Of a stretch of 64,000 nucleotides of DNA, positions 9,033 through 18,705 are shown piece after piece. The DNA lies in assembly GCF_025854335.1 (NCBI RefSeq), contig NZ_CP107716.1, positions 1,171,001 to 1,235,000 on the forward strand. The letters run 5' to 3'. The position numbers were made by a program, and so were the translations under genes. The notes beneath the pieces are model-generated. The model worked only from the letters and a program-made list of their open reading frames with translations. It was not told the DNA's origin and did not search any database. This DNA is from Pelagibacterium flavum. GTDB lineage: Bacteria > Pseudomonadota > Alphaproteobacteria > Rhizobiales > Devosiaceae. Within the stretch, counting starts at the first letter, position 1. Each line of letters starts with the position of its first letter.

Positions 9033-10790
9033 ATGCCTGAGGGGAGGGTATACGCAGAAGACGAGCAGGCAGCCATTCGCCAAGCGCTCGACGAGCTTCT
9101 GGCATGGCCGCCCATGGCGCGCTCTCCAAGGCTCTCTGCGTTCCTCACCTATATCGTGGACGCCGCCCTCGCGGGGCAATCAGATTCGGTAAAAGCCTAT
9201 TCCATTGCCGTGGATGTCTTCGGGCGAGATGAAAATTTCGATCCACAATCGGACCCAATCGTGCGGGTCCAGGCACGCCGGTTGCGCGGCCTGATCGAAG
9301 AATTCGACAGTTCCGGACTGGGCACGGCACCCACACGGATCGTCCTGCCGGTTGGCCGTTATGTTCCCCAATTCGTTCCGCGCGAGGGCGCCGCGGTCAT
9401 CGGTAGCGACGGGGGGGAGCAATCCGATATCGCCAGGGATGGAGCTGTTTCCCGACCGCCGCAAGCGCCATCGCGATCAATATGGGTGGCGGGCGCCGCC
9501 GCGGCTCTTTTGCTCCTTGCCTCTCTCTATTTCTGGCCCGAGCTCGGTCAGCGCACCTCGTCGCGGCCCGGCGTTGTTCAGCCGACCATGCCACTGGTCT
9601 TCGTCGAGGATTTCGAAAACCTGACCGATGACCAGCGCAGTACGCCGCTCGTTGCCGGGCTGGCGCTTGAACTTGTCACTGACATAAACCAGTTCTCCGA
9701 TCTTTCGGCGCGCTATGGCGGGCCCCAAGCTGACCCCGGCGAGGTGGAGCGGGGAAATGGCGGGGTCTACGTGCTTTCGGGCGTGGCCCGTCGATCGCCA
9801 GGCGGCATTCTCTATTCAATTCTGTTGCAGAACGTCCCGTCGCGCTCGGTTGTTGCCACTTTTGAAGTGGAGGTGCCCCTGGACGATGGGGCTCCCGATA
9901 TGAATTTGCAGGATGTTTCGGAAGAGTTTTCGCTCAGGCTTGGCAGCCCGCGCGGCCCGCTGCACAAATCGGCGCGAAGCTGGATTGCGGCCCGCATGGC
10001 GGAAGACGATCTGGTGCTGGAACCCTATCCGTGCCTTGTCGCCTACTCGATGTTTCGCGAGCAGCGAACCGGTTTCAATGTTTCAGCACTTGAGCGGTGC
10101 GCCCGTCGGGCAATGACCGAAGGCATATCGGAGGGCGCGGCCATTCTGGCGTTGCTGACGGCGGACCGCGGGTGGCGGACGGGTACCGATACTGCCGAGG
10201 GCTCCGCGCTTGTGCAGCGGGCGCGCGAACTTGCTCAACAGGCAATCGACATGGACTCGACAAATGGGTTCATCTGGGCGCTTCGGGCCTATGTCGCCTA
10301 TCTTGCGGGCGACGTAGAGGGAGCGCGTAACGACTACAACACGGCGATGCAGCTCAACCCCGCCATGGTCGATGTGCTGGCGGACTATGCCTATGTTGAA
10401 AGTCTAAACGGCAATTGGCAGGCGGCGCGTGCCCTGTCGCAGCGAGCTCTGTCCGTTGAGGTCAACCCACCCGATTTCTACTCGATCGTCCCCACACTAT
10501 GGGCCATGCGTGGGGGCGACTACGCCTACGCAGCGGCTGTTGGCGAGCGCATGGTTTCGGCGGTTCCCGATTTGGGAACGGCCGTCATGGTTGCGGCGGG
10601 GGGACAGTTGCGGGACGCGGACATCATCAACGCTTACTTGCCCAGGCTTCTGGCCAGTCAGCGCTTCCGGCGGCTGGGCATTATGCCGGCGCTCCGGCAG
10701 CATGTGCTCGACCCGGACCTGTTGCGCACGATTTCGAGCGGGATCATCAGCGCAGGTGTACCACTCGACCGGCTGGCCCATCCCTTCTGA
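9033..10790 (+). CDS. Membrane-anchored TPR protein with N-terminal regulatory-type domain
   Basis: 585 residues. Residues 13-113 form a conserved helical domain with the patterns SPRLSAFLTYIVD, VFGRDENFDPQSDPIVRVQARRLR and LPVGRY. I know this domain from the start of many alphaproteobacterial proteins often mis-annotated as adenylate cyclases. One transmembrane helix follows at about 149-170. Next comes a TolB/FlgO-like region beginning VFVEDFENL near 189, then TPR-like helices at about 350-520. No cyclase catalytic domain is present. The topology suggests a cytoplasmic N-terminus and a periplasmic TPR part, for envelope sensing or assembly. GGAG stands upstream of the start. It is a single gene and its partners are unknown. 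Confidence 0.7.
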   Translation: MPEGRVYAEDEQAAIRQALDELLAWPPMARSPRLSAFLTYIVDAALAGQSDSVKAYSIAVDVFGRDENFDPQSDPIVRVQARRLRGLIEEFDSSGLGTAPTRIVLPVGRYVPQFVPREGAAVIGSDGGEQSDIARDGAVSRPPQAPSRSIWVAGAAAALLLLASLYFWPELGQRTSSRPGVVQPTMPLVFVEDFENLTDDQRSTPLVAGLALELVTDINQFSDLSARYGGPQADPGEVERGNGGVYVLSGVARRSPGGILYSILLQNVPSRSVVATFEVEVPLDDGAPDMNLQDVSEEFSLRLGSPRGPLHKSARSWIAARMAEDDLVLEPYPCLVAYSMFREQRTGFNVSALERCARRAMTEGISEGAAILALLTADRGWRTGTDTAEGSALVQRARELAQQAIDMDSTNGFIWALRAYVAYLAGDVEGARNDYNTAMQLNPAMVDVLADYAYVESLNGNWQAARALSQRALSVEVNPPDFYSIVPTLWAMRGGDYAYAAAVGERMVSAVPDLGTAVMVAAGGQLRDADIINAYLPRLLASQRFRRLGIMPALRQHVLDPDLLRTISSGIISAGVPLDRLAHPF

Positions 10791-10861
10791 TCACGCGCGG
10801 CCCCGATTGCGACTGGACGCGCCCGGCAAATCACTGTGAGATAATGCCGGGAGGTGGCGCC

Positions 10862-11851
10862 ATGAGTTTTAGAGCACTGGTGACCGAGAAGGGAGAGGAC
10901 GGCAAGATCGCATCGCGGATTGCCGAGTTGGACGAGGCAAGGCTGCCTCAGGGCAATGTTCTGGTGGGCATCGACTGGGCGGGATTCAATTACAAGGACG
11001 GCATGGCGCTTTCGGGAATCGGCGGTCTCGTTCGCGAATACCCCCATATCGGGGGCGTCGATTTTGCCGGACGGGTGATCGAGAGCACCGATGAGCGCTA
11101 TCACCCTGGGCAGGCAGTGGTCTTGACCGGATGGCGTGTCGGGGAATGGCACTGGGGTGGATTTGCGACCCGCGCGCGGGTGAATGCCGATTGGCTGGTG
11201 CCCTTGCCCAAGGAAATTTCAACGCGCGATGCAATGGTGCTGGGCACGGCCGGGCTAACGGCGATGCTGGCGGTCAACAGGCTCAAATCAGAAGGAATAA
11301 AGCCCGGCGATGGCGACATTCTGGTGACTGGAGCCGGCGGCGGCGTGGGGTCGATGGCGGTGCTGCTGCTGGCGCGACTTGGCTACAAAGTTCACGCCAT
11401 GACCGGACGGAAAGACCTGACCGACGATCTGCGGGCCCTTGGGGCTACCGAAGTGGTCGGTCGCGACGTTCTTGCGCCGAGTTCCAAAAAGCTGCTCGCG
11501 ACACGCTGGATCGGCGCGGTCGACAGTGTGGGCGGAGCGCCACTGGGCGAGATGCTCAAGCAAATTCACACGGGCGGCTGCGTTGCAGCGGTCGGGCTGG
11601 CGGCAGGCGATGCGTGGGATGGGAGCGTCATTCCGTTCATTCTGCGTGGTGTGACGCTGGCCGGGATCGACAGTGTCATGCAGCGCTTCGAAGCGCGCAT
11701 GGCGGCATGGGACAGGCTTTCGACGCTGTTCGGTTTCGGCGTTTACGAACGGATGGTGCGCGAAGTGGGCCTTGAGGACCTGCCCGCGGCTTCCAAAGAC
11801 ATTCTGGCCGGCAAGGTTAGAGGGCGGGTGATCGTGTCGCCCAAGGGGTAA
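10862..11851 (+). CDS. acuI: Acrylyl-CoA reductase (NADPH)-type MDR oxidoreductase
   Basis: Zinc-independent medium-chain reductase of the YhdH/AcuI family (329 residues). N-terminal GroES-like part has WAGFNYKDGMALSG and GVDFAGRVIES; the NADPH-binding Rossmann part carries TGAGGGVGSMAV near 155. AcuI reduces acrylyl-CoA to propionyl-CoA. The location immediately before pccB-pccA-mutase-epimerase, which consume propionyl-CoA, supports that substrate. The ATG at 10862 gives the family length; a longer frame reading from inside the preceding gene has no support. The stop lies 114 bases before pccB, so it may be cotranscribed or separately initiated. The exact substrate within the YhdH family is inferred from context. 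Confidence 0.8.
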   Translation: MSFRALVTEKGEDGKIASRIAELDEARLPQGNVLVGIDWAGFNYKDGMALSGIGGLVREYPHIGGVDFAGRVIESTDERYHPGQAVVLTGWRVGEWHWGGFATRARVNADWLVPLPKEISTRDAMVLGTAGLTAMLAVNRLKSEGIKPGDGDILVTGAGGGVGSMAVLLLARLGYKVHAMTGRKDLTDDLRALGATEVVGRDVLAPSSKKLLATRWIGAVDSVGGAPLGEMLKQIHTGGCVAAVGLAAGDAWDGSVIPFILRGVTLAGIDSVMQRFEARMAAWDRLSTLFGFGVYERMVREVGLEDLPAASKDILAGKVRGRVIVSPKG

Positions 11852-11965
11852 ATTGCCTTAAGTGTTGGCAAGATAAAACTTTGCGGGTTGCGAAATGGGC
11901 CGCGAAAGTTTCTCGAAATTTTGCCAAATCGCTATAGGGTATCGGGGTATTTGCCGGAGGACTTG

Positions 11966-13498
11966 ATGCAGGATGTTATCGATGCGCTCGAGGAAAAGCG
12001 TGAACATGCGCGGCAGGGCGGGGGTGCCCGGCGCATTGAGGCTCAGCATTCCAAGGGCAAGCTGACGGCCCGCGAGCGGCTCGACGTGCTGCTCGATCCG
12101 GGCAGCTTTGAAGAATACGACATGTTCGTCACCCACCGCACCCGCGATTTCGGGATGGCCGAGCAGATCATCCCCGGTGACGGCGTTGTGACGGGCTGGG
12201 GCACGATCAACGGACGGCTGACCTACGTGTTTTCCCAGGATTTTACGGTGTTTGGCGGTTCGCTATCGGAAACCCATGCCCAGAAGATCTGCAAGATCAT
12301 GGATCTCGCCGTTCAGAATGGTGCGCCGGTGATCGGGCTCAACGATTCCGGCGGCGCGCGCATCCAGGAGGGCGTGGCTTCGCTCGGTGGTTATGCGGAA
12401 GTCTTCTGGCGCAATGTGCAGGCTTCGGGCGCAGTGCCTCAGATATCGGTCATTATGGGGCCGTGCGCAGGCGGGGCGGTCTATTCTCCCGCCATGACCG
12501 ATTTCATCTACATGGTAAAAGACACGAGCTACATGTTCGTGACCGGACCGGACGTGGTCAAGACGGTGACCAATGAAAGCGTGACCCATGAGGAACTGGG
12601 CGGAGCGTCGACCCACACCAAGATTTCTTCGGTGGCCGATGCGGCGTTCGAAAACGATATCGAAACGCTGCTCGAAGTGCGGCGACTGTTCGATTTTCTG
12701 CCGCTCTCGGCGCGCGAAAAAGCGCCACGGGTTGCGACGAACGACCAGATCGACCGGCGCGAGGACAGCCTTGATACCCTGATCCCGGCCAACGCCAATA
12801 TGCCCTATGATATGCGCGAAGTGATCGAGAAGGTGGCGGACGAAGGCGAGTTCCTCGAACTCCAGAAGGATCATGCTGGCAATATCCTGATCGGCTTCAT
12901 TCGGCTCAACGGACAGAGCGTCGGGGTGGTCGCCAATCAGCCCATGGTGCTTGCGGGGTGCCTCGACATCAATGCATCGAAAAAGGCCGCCCGGTTCATC
13001 CGTTTCTGCGACAGCTTCGATATTCCCATCCTGACCTTCGTGGACGTGCCGGGCTTTCTGCCCGGCGTTGCGCAGGAATATGGCGGCATCATCAAGCACG
13101 GTGCCAAGCTGTTGTTCGCCTATGCCGAGGCGACGGTGCCCAAGGTGACTGTCATTACGCGAAAAGCCTATGGCGGGGCCTATGACGTGATGAGCTCAAA
13201 ACACATCCGCGCCGATGTGAATTACGCCTGGCCGAGCGCGGAAATCGCTGTGATGGGCGCCAAGGGCGCAACCGAAATTCTCTATCGCTCGGAACTGGAC
13301 GATGCCGACAAGATCGCGGCGCGGACCAGGGAATATGAGGATCGGTTCGCCAACCCCTTCGTCGCCGCCGAGCGCGGCTTCATCGACGACGTCATCATGC
13401 CCCACAACACGCGCCGCCGCGTGGCGCGGGCGTTCGAGAGCCTAAAACACAAGCAGGCGCATGTGCCGATCAAGAAGCATGGGAATATTCCGCTGTGA
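11966..13498 (+). CDS. pccB: Propionyl-CoA carboxylase beta subunit
   Basis: Carboxyltransferase subunit, 510 residues from the ATG at 11966 with GGAGG six bases upstream, which is the usual PccB length. The crotonase-fold pair is visible: [12 protein letters not shown] with [15 protein letters not shown] near residues 129-180, and the C-terminal [22 protein letters not shown] near 365. It transfers CO2 from carboxybiotin to propionyl-CoA, giving (S)-methylmalonyl-CoA, in a complex with PccA encoded 11 bases downstream. Methyl-crotonyl carboxylase subunits are the alternative, but the neighbouring mutase and epimerase decide for propionyl-CoA. Confidence 0.95.
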   Translation: MQDVIDALEEKREHARQGGGARRIEAQHSKGKLTARERLDVLLDPGSFEEYDMFVTHRTRDFGMAEQIIPGDGVVTGWGTINGRLTYVFSQDFTVFGGSLSETHAQKICKIMDLAVQNGAPVIGLNDSGGARIQEGVASLGGYAEVFWRNVQASGAVPQISVIMGPCAGGAVYSPAMTDFIYMVKDTSYMFVTGPDVVKTVTNESVTHEELGGASTHTKISSVADAAFENDIETLLEVRRLFDFLPLSAREKAPRVATNDQIDRREDSLDTLIPANANMPYDMREVIEKVADEGEFLELQKDHAGNILIGFIRLNGQSVGVVANQPMVLAGCLDINASKKAARFIRFCDSFDIPILTFVDVPGFLPGVAQEYGGIIKHGAKLLFAYAEATVPKVTVITRKAYGGAYDVMSSKHIRADVNYAWPSAEIAVMGAKGATEILYRSELDDADKIAARTREYEDRFANPFVAAERGFIDDVIMPHNTRRRVARAFESLKHKQAHVPIKKHGNIPL

Positions 13499-13509
13499 GG
13501 TCTGTCTAG

Positions 13510-15510
13510 ATGTTCTCCAAAATCCTCATAGCCAATCGCGGGGAGATCGCCTGCCGGGTGATCGATACGGCGAAAAAGATGGGTATCGCGACAGTCGCGG
13601 TTTATTCGGACGCCGATAGGGATGCGTTGCATGTGCGGATGGCCGATGAGGCCGTCCATATCGGTCCGGCTCCCGCATCGCAAAGCTATCTCGCTATCGA
13701 AAAAATCGTCGCCGCATGCCAGCAGACCGGCGCCGTGGCAGTGCATCCGGGGTACGGGTTCCTGTCTGAAAACCCGGCCTTTGCCGAACGCCTGCGGCAG
13801 GAGGGAATCTATTTCATCGGGCCGCCGGTCAAGGCCATCGAGGCGATGGGGGACAAGATCACCTCCAAAAAGATCGCCGCGGAAGCGGGGGTTTCGACGG
13901 TTCCGGGCCATATGGGGCTGATCGCGGATGCCGCCGAAGCGGCGAAAATCGCCAAGTCCATCGGCTATCCGGTGATGATAAAGGCTTCGGCCGGGGGCGG
14001 CGGCAAGGGGATGCGGATTGCACGCTCGGATGCGGATGTGAAGGAAGCCTTCGAGCGCTCGAAATCGGAGGCGGCGGCGTCGTTTGGCGACGATCGGATT
14101 TTCATTGAGAAATATATCGAGGAGCCGCGCCACATCGAGATTCAGGTGCTGGCCGATGGGCTGGGCAATTGCATTCATCTGGGCGAGCGCGAATGTTCCA
14201 TTCAGCGCCGCAACCAGAAGGTGATCGAGGAGGCTCCTTCGCCGTTTCTCGATTCCCGGACGCGCGAAAAAATGGGTGCACAGGCCGTCGCTTTGGCCAG
14301 GGCCGTCAACTACGTGAGCGCCGGGACCGTCGAGTTCATCGTCGATAAGGACCGAAATTTCTATTTTCTCGAAATGAACACGCGCCTGCAGGTCGAACAC
14401 CCGGTGACTGAACTGGTGACCGGCCTCGATCTGGTCGAGGAAATGATACGCATTGCGGACGGTGAAGCGTTGCGCTGGGCTCAGGAAGATGTGCGGCTGG
14501 AAGGCTGGGCCGTGGAGGCGCGAATTTACGCCGAAGATCCCTATCGCAATTTTCTGCCCTCGACGGGGCGTCTCAAGCGCTATCGCCCGCCTGCTGCCGA
14601 GGCGTCGGCCCATCTTGTCGTGCGCAATGATACCGGCGTCGAGGAGGGCGGCGAAATCAGCCCTTACTACGACCCGATGGTGGCAAAGCTTGTGACCTGG
14701 GCACCGGATCGTGTTGCCGCGATAGACGGGCTGGCGGTGGCGCTGGATCAGTTCGAAATCGACGGGATCGGCAACAACATCCCGTTTCTCTCGGCGGTAA
14801 CCCAGCAACAGCGCTTCCGCGAAGGATTGCTTTCAACCAATTACATCGACGATGAATTTCCTGACGGGTTTACCGGCGTCGTGCTCGATGACGATACGTT
14901 GCTGACGCTGGCGGCGCTTGCCTGCCGCGCCAGTTTTCAGCTCGAAACGCGCGGTTTCATCGAACCCGAGCCCATCAGCAGCGGGCATGTGATCGCGGAG
15001 CGCAGCGTCCTGATCGGTGACATGCGTTGGGATTTCTCCATTCCGAAGTCCGATGAATCCTTTGTCCTGATGACCGACGACGGCCAACCCCTTCTGATCG
15101 AGGATGGTTGGCAGCCGGGTGCGAGCCTGACGGCTACGGAAATCGATGGCCGCACGCTGCATGTCAAAATGGACCGGGTGACCTCGGGCTTCCGCATGCG
15201 CTATCGCGGGGCCGATATTGTCGCCAAGGTGGTGATGCCGCATGTGGCCGATCTGATGCGGCACATGGTAAAAAAGACGCCCCCTGACATGAGCCAGTTC
15301 CTCTTGTGTCCGATGCCGGGACAAATCGTGCGTCTGGATGTGGCGGAGGGCGATGTCGTCGAGGAGGGCCAGCCCCTGGCCATCGTCGAAGCTATGAAGA
15401 TGGAAAATGTCCTGCGTGCCGAGCGCAGGGCCCGGGTCGCCAGCCTCAAGGCCGTGGCAGGAGACGTGCTGGCCGTCGATGCGGTCATCATGGAATTTGA
15501 GGCCGTGTGA
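13510..15510 (+). CDS. pccA: Propionyl-CoA carboxylase alpha (biotin) subunit
   Basis: 666 residues. The biotin carboxylase N-terminus begins [17 protein letters not shown]; the ATP-grasp loop [14 protein letters not shown] lies near residue 157, and [14 protein letters not shown] near 290 is the catalytic segment. A PccA-type BT linker follows at about 450-590. The C-terminal biotinyl domain carries EAMKMEN, whose Lys is the biotinylation site. It makes carboxybiotin from bicarbonate and ATP for PccB. The stop TGA is shared with the mutase start (TGATG), giving translational coupling. Confidence 0.96.
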   Translation: MFSKILIANRGEIACRVIDTAKKMGIATVAVYSDADRDALHVRMADEAVHIGPAPASQSYLAIEKIVAACQQTGAVAVHPGYGFLSENPAFAERLRQEGIYFIGPPVKAIEAMGDKITSKKIAAEAGVSTVPGHMGLIADAAEAAKIAKSIGYPVMIKASAGGGGKGMRIARSDADVKEAFERSKSEAAASFGDDRIFIEKYIEEPRHIEIQVLADGLGNCIHLGERECSIQRRNQKVIEEAPSPFLDSRTREKMGAQAVALARAVNYVSAGTVEFIVDKDRNFYFLEMNTRLQVEHPVTELVTGLDLVEEMIRIADGEALRWAQEDVRLEGWAVEARIYAEDPYRNFLPSTGRLKRYRPPAAEASAHLVVRNDTGVEEGGEISPYYDPMVAKLVTWAPDRVAAIDGLAVALDQFEIDGIGNNIPFLSAVTQQQRFREGLLSTNYIDDEFPDGFTGVVLDDDTLLTLAALACRASFQLETRGFIEPEPISSGHVIAERSVLIGDMRWDFSIPKSDESFVLMTDDGQPLLIEDGWQPGASLTATEIDGRTLHVKMDRVTSGFRMRYRGADIVAKVVMPHVADLMRHMVKKTPPDMSQFLLCPMPGQIVRLDVAEGDVVEEGQPLAIVEAMKMENVLRAERRARVASLKAVAGDVLAVDAVIMEFEAV

Positions 15511-17627
15511 TGGGCAAATCTCCGCGCGACATCTGGTTCCATATCGCCAGTGCGGAACTGCGCGATGCCCCGCTCGACAGCCTTCGCCGCGACTATGGCG
15601 GGCTCGCGGTCGAGCCGGTCTATCTGGGCGAGGATGGTTCCATCCCCGGCGTCGAGCCGTTCACGCGCGGTGTGCGGGCGACGATGTATGCCAACCGGCC
15701 CTGGACCATCCGGCAGTATGCGGGGTTTTCGACCGCCGAGGAGAGCAATCGGTTCTATCGACGGGCGCTGGAGCGTGGGCAGAAGGGGCTATCGGTCGCT
15801 TTCGATCTCGCAACGCATCGGGGGTACGATTCCGATCATCCGCGCGTTGTCGGCGACGTGGGCAAGGCAGGCGTGGCTATTGACTCCGTCGAGGACATGA
15901 AGCTGCTGTTCGACGGCATTCCGCTCGACGAGATGAGTGTATCGATGACCATGAACGGGGCGGTGATCCCGGTTCTGGCCATGTTTATCGTTGCGGCTGA
16001 AGAGCAGGGCGTGCCGCCCGAAAAACTGTCAGGGACCATTCAGAACGACATTTTAAAGGAATTCATGGTCCGCAACACCTATATCTACCCACCAGAGCCC
16101 TCCATGCGGATCGTGGGCGATATCATCGCTTATGCGGCCGAGCATATGCCGAAATTCAACTCGATCTCGATTTCGGGCTATCACATGCACGAAGCTGGGG
16201 CGACGGCGATTCAGGAGCTTGCCTATACGCTGGCCGATGGCATGGATTATGTGCGAGCGGCGCAGGCGCGCGGGCTCGATATCGACAAATTTGCCGGGCG
16301 GCTGTCGTTCTTTTTCGGCATCGGAATGAATTTCTTTGTCGAGGTGGCAAAGCTTAGGGCGGCGCGCACGCTCTGGTCCAAGATCATGACCGATCTGGGC
16401 GCCACCGATCCACGCTCGAAGATGCTGCGCACCCATTGCCAGACCTCGGGCGTCTCGCTCACCGAGCAGGATCCCTACAACAATGTCGTGCGCACGGCTT
16501 ATGAGGCGCTGGCGGCGGTGTTGGGAGGGACGCAGAGCCTGCACACCAATTCGTTCGATGAAGCCATTGCGCTGCCGTCGGAAACCTCCTCGCGCATAGC
16601 GCGAAACACCCAGCTTATCCTGCAGCATGAAACAAAGATCACCGATGTGGTCGATCCGCTGGGCGGGTCCTATTATGTCGAGGAACTTACGCGTCAGCTT
16701 GTCGAAAAAGCGCAGGCTCTTATCGACGAGGTCGAAACGCAGGGCGGTATGACCAAGGCGGTGCAATCGGGCGACCCCAAGCTGGCCATCGAAAAGGCAG
16801 CGGCCATCCGCCAGGCAGCGATCGATCGCGGCGAGGAGGTCATCGTTGGTGTCAATCGATACAGGCTTGACACAGAGGACGCCATAGAGACGTTGGAAGT
16901 CGACAACGCCAAAGTGCGAGCCGGGCAGATCGCCCGGCTTGAAGCCATTCGCCGCACGCGCGATGAAGCCCGCTGCCAATCGGCACTGGACGCGTTGCGC
17001 GAATATGCGGCGATGGACGAGGGCAATCTGCTCGACGCCGCCGTGGCCGCGGCGCGGGCCCGCGCCACGCTGGGCGAAATCTCCCAAGCCATGGAGGATG
17101 TGTTCGGCCGCTACGACGCGACCACGCGGGTGCTGTCGGGGGTTTATTCGCAAAGTTATGCCGGTGATCCGCAATATGAGGAGGCTGTGCGGCGCATTAA
17201 AGGGTTCAAGACCTCCCATGGCCGCGCGCCGTCAGTCTTTATCGCCAAGATGGGCCAGGACGGCCATGATCGCGGCGCCAAGGTGATCGCGACCGCCTTC
17301 GCCGATTTGGGCTTCGTCGTGCATATGGGCTCGCTTTTTGAAACGCCGCACGAAGTGGCGGCCCATGCCGAAGAACTCGGGGTTGACGCAGTGGGCGTTT
17401 CGTCACTGGCGGCGGGGCATAAGACGCTGGTTCCTGAACTGATCGCCGCGCTGAGGGAACGGGGTCTGAAGGATGTGGCCGTTGTGGTCGGCGGCGTCAT
17501 TCCCAGCACCGATTATGAATTTTTGCGCGAGGCTGGCGTGCTCGACATTTTCGGGCCGGGCACCAATGTGCTCGATGCGGCCTATTCGGTACTCAATGCG
17601 ATTGAGGGCAGGTTGAGCAACCGATGA
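15510..17627 (+). CDS. scpA: Methylmalonyl-CoA mutase (single-chain, B12-dependent)
   Basis: 705 residues from the ATG at 15510, which overlaps the pccA stop; a GTG one codon earlier is less likely. The TIM-barrel substrate domain has [17 protein letters not shown] and [14 protein letters not shown] near the N-terminus. The cobalamin-binding domain starts near residue 570 with the base-off motif DGHDRG, then GSLFETPHE and VGGVIP. It isomerises (R)-methylmalonyl-CoA to succinyl-CoA for the TCA cycle. The full-length single-chain form matches the Rhizobiales enzyme. The end overlaps the epimerase start by four bases. Confidence 0.96.
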   Translation: MGKSPRDIWFHIASAELRDAPLDSLRRDYGGLAVEPVYLGEDGSIPGVEPFTRGVRATMYANRPWTIRQYAGFSTAEESNRFYRRALERGQKGLSVAFDLATHRGYDSDHPRVVGDVGKAGVAIDSVEDMKLLFDGIPLDEMSVSMTMNGAVIPVLAMFIVAAEEQGVPPEKLSGTIQNDILKEFMVRNTYIYPPEPSMRIVGDIIAYAAEHMPKFNSISISGYHMHEAGATAIQELAYTLADGMDYVRAAQARGLDIDKFAGRLSFFFGIGMNFFVEVAKLRAARTLWSKIMTDLGATDPRSKMLRTHCQTSGVSLTEQDPYNNVVRTAYEALAAVLGGTQSLHTNSFDEAIALPSETSSRIARNTQLILQHETKITDVVDPLGGSYYVEELTRQLVEKAQALIDEVETQGGMTKAVQSGDPKLAIEKAAAIRQAAIDRGEEVIVGVNRYRLDTEDAIETLEVDNAKVRAGQIARLEAIRRTRDEARCQSALDALREYAAMDEGNLLDAAVAAARARATLGEISQAMEDVFGRYDATTRVLSGVYSQSYAGDPQYEEAVRRIKGFKTSHGRAPSVFIAKMGQDGHDRGAKVIATAFADLGFVVHMGSLFETPHEVAAHAEELGVDAVGVSSLAAGHKTLVPELIAALRERGLKDVAVVVGGVIPSTDYEFLREAGVLDIFGPGTNVLDAAYSVLNAIEGRLSNR

Positions 17628-18049
17628 TCGGGCGGGTCAACCATATCGCCATCGCGGTGCCCGATCTCGAGGCGGCAGCACGCCGGTATCGCGAGATGCT
17701 GGGCGCCAGCGTTTCGGGCGTTCAGGAACTGCCCGAACATGGCGTGCGGGTGGTGTTCGTGGAGACTGGTAACACCAAGGTTGAACTGCTCGAACCGCTT
17801 GGGGACGCCTCGCCCATCGCCGCTTTCCTAGAGCGCAATCCCGACGGCGGCATGCACCACATCTGCTATGAAGTTGCCGATGTGAGCGCGGCGGTGCGGC
17901 GGCTGATCGAAGGCGGGGCACGGGTGCTCGGCGATGGAGAGCCCAAAATCGGTGCGCATGGATTGCCGGTGGTTTTTCTCCACCCCAAGGATTTCGACGG
18001 AACGCTGATCGAGCTGGAGGAGGTCAAGCCCGAGTTCGGGCCCGCCTAA
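17624..18049 (+). CDS. mce: Methylmalonyl-CoA epimerase
   Basis: VOC/glyoxalase-fold metalloenzyme of 141 residues. The first metal ligand is the His of [12 protein letters not shown] near residue 5; further conserved parts are KVELLEPLG and [12 protein letters not shown], and the final acidic ligand falls in GTLIELEE. It converts (S)- to (R)-methylmalonyl-CoA, bridging PccAB and the mutase. ATGA overlap with the mutase gene puts it in the same operon. Confidence 0.94.
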   Translation: MIGRVNHIAIAVPDLEAAARRYREMLGASVSGVQELPEHGVRVVFVETGNTKVELLEPLGDASPIAAFLERNPDGGMHHICYEVADVSAAVRRLIEGGARVLGDGEPKIGAHGLPVVFLHPKDFDGTLIELEEVKPEFGPA

Positions 18050-18083
18050 CAGAATCTTAAGCACGTCGGTGCATGATCGGGGC

Positions 18084-18362
18084 ATGAGCACCGTCACCGG
18101 TTTCAAAAAGATGAACTGGCTCCCCAAGCAATCGGCCTGGGATGAGATGGAAGCCGCGCGCCTCAAGCGCCGCGAGATGATGGAGCAGTTCCAAGCGAGC
18201 TCAGCAGCCCTTGTGTCCGGCTTTCAGGCCGCGCAGACCATGCAGATTCAGGGCGTGGGCGAGCTTGCCGCGCAGGGTGTACAGGCCCGCATGGATGCCA
18301 AGGTCAAGGAAATGCAGGCACAGCTCGAAGAACGCTATGCCAGCTTCTCGAAGCTGGCCTGA
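18084..18362 (+). CDS. Conserved hypothetical helical protein
   Basis: 92 residues from the ATG at 18084; a GTG fifteen bases earlier is possible. The product is helical, polar and Gln/Met/Ala-rich with a coiled-coil-like centre (QAAQTMQIQGVGELAAQGVQ) and a charged end (KEMQAQLEERYASF). There is no signal peptide or membrane segment. It lies 34 bases after mce in the same direction and could be the last gene of that operon. I do not recognise its function. Confidence 0.55.
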   Translation: MSTVTGFKKMNWLPKQSAWDEMEAARLKRREMMEQFQASSAALVSGFQAAQTMQIQGVGELAAQGVQARMDAKVKEMQAQLEERYASFSKLA

Positions 18363-18370
18363 CGCCACTT

Positions 18371-18697
18371 TCAGTGTCCCGCCCGTGAGAATGTATTGAT
18401 TACCACGACACCGGCGATAATCAGCGCCATGCCGATTACGGCGGGCAGATCCAGCGCCTGTTTGTAAACGACCCAGCCGACAAGCGAAATCAGCACAATC
18501 CCCAATCCCGACCAGATTGCGTAGGCGATGCCGACCGGCAGGGTGCGCAGCGTGAGCGACAAGAAATAGAACGCTGCAGCGTAGCCCACCGCCACGATGA
18601 CCGACGGTATCAGGTTGGTAAATCCGTTGGCGGCCTTGAGCGCGGACGTGGCGATGACTTCTGCGACGATGGCGCAGAGCAAAAAAACATAGGTCAC
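18371..18697 (-). CDS. Small multidrug resistance (SMR) family transporter
   Basis: 108 residues with four transmembrane helices. The essential membrane Glu of the family is at residue 13 in AIVAEVIATSALK, and the signature AYAIWSGLGIVLI is at about residues 58-70. In EmrE-type proteins dimers exchange protons for cationic drugs. The gene starts only 8 bases after the stop of murD2, so it is cotranscribed with the murL-murD2 pair, though no functional link is obvious. EmrE- and guanidinium-exporter-type SMRs cannot be separated with certainty; the sequence reads closer to EmrE. Confidence 0.9.
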   Translation of the reverse strand: MTYVFLLCAIVAEVIATSALKAANGFTNLIPSVIVAVGYAAAFYFLSLTLRTLPVGIAYAIWSGLGIVLISLVGWVVYKQALDLPAVIGMALIIAGVVVINTFSRAGH

Positions 18698-18705
18698 AGG
18701 TATTC

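Noticed and set aside
11875..11945. TTTGC/GCGAAA and TTTTGCCAAA sequences before pccB, resembling the TTTGCAAA half-sites of the propionyl-CoA regulator PccR
   Set aside because: No half-site is exact and the spacing does not match TTTGCAAA-N4-TTTGCAAA; no pccR gene in the window.
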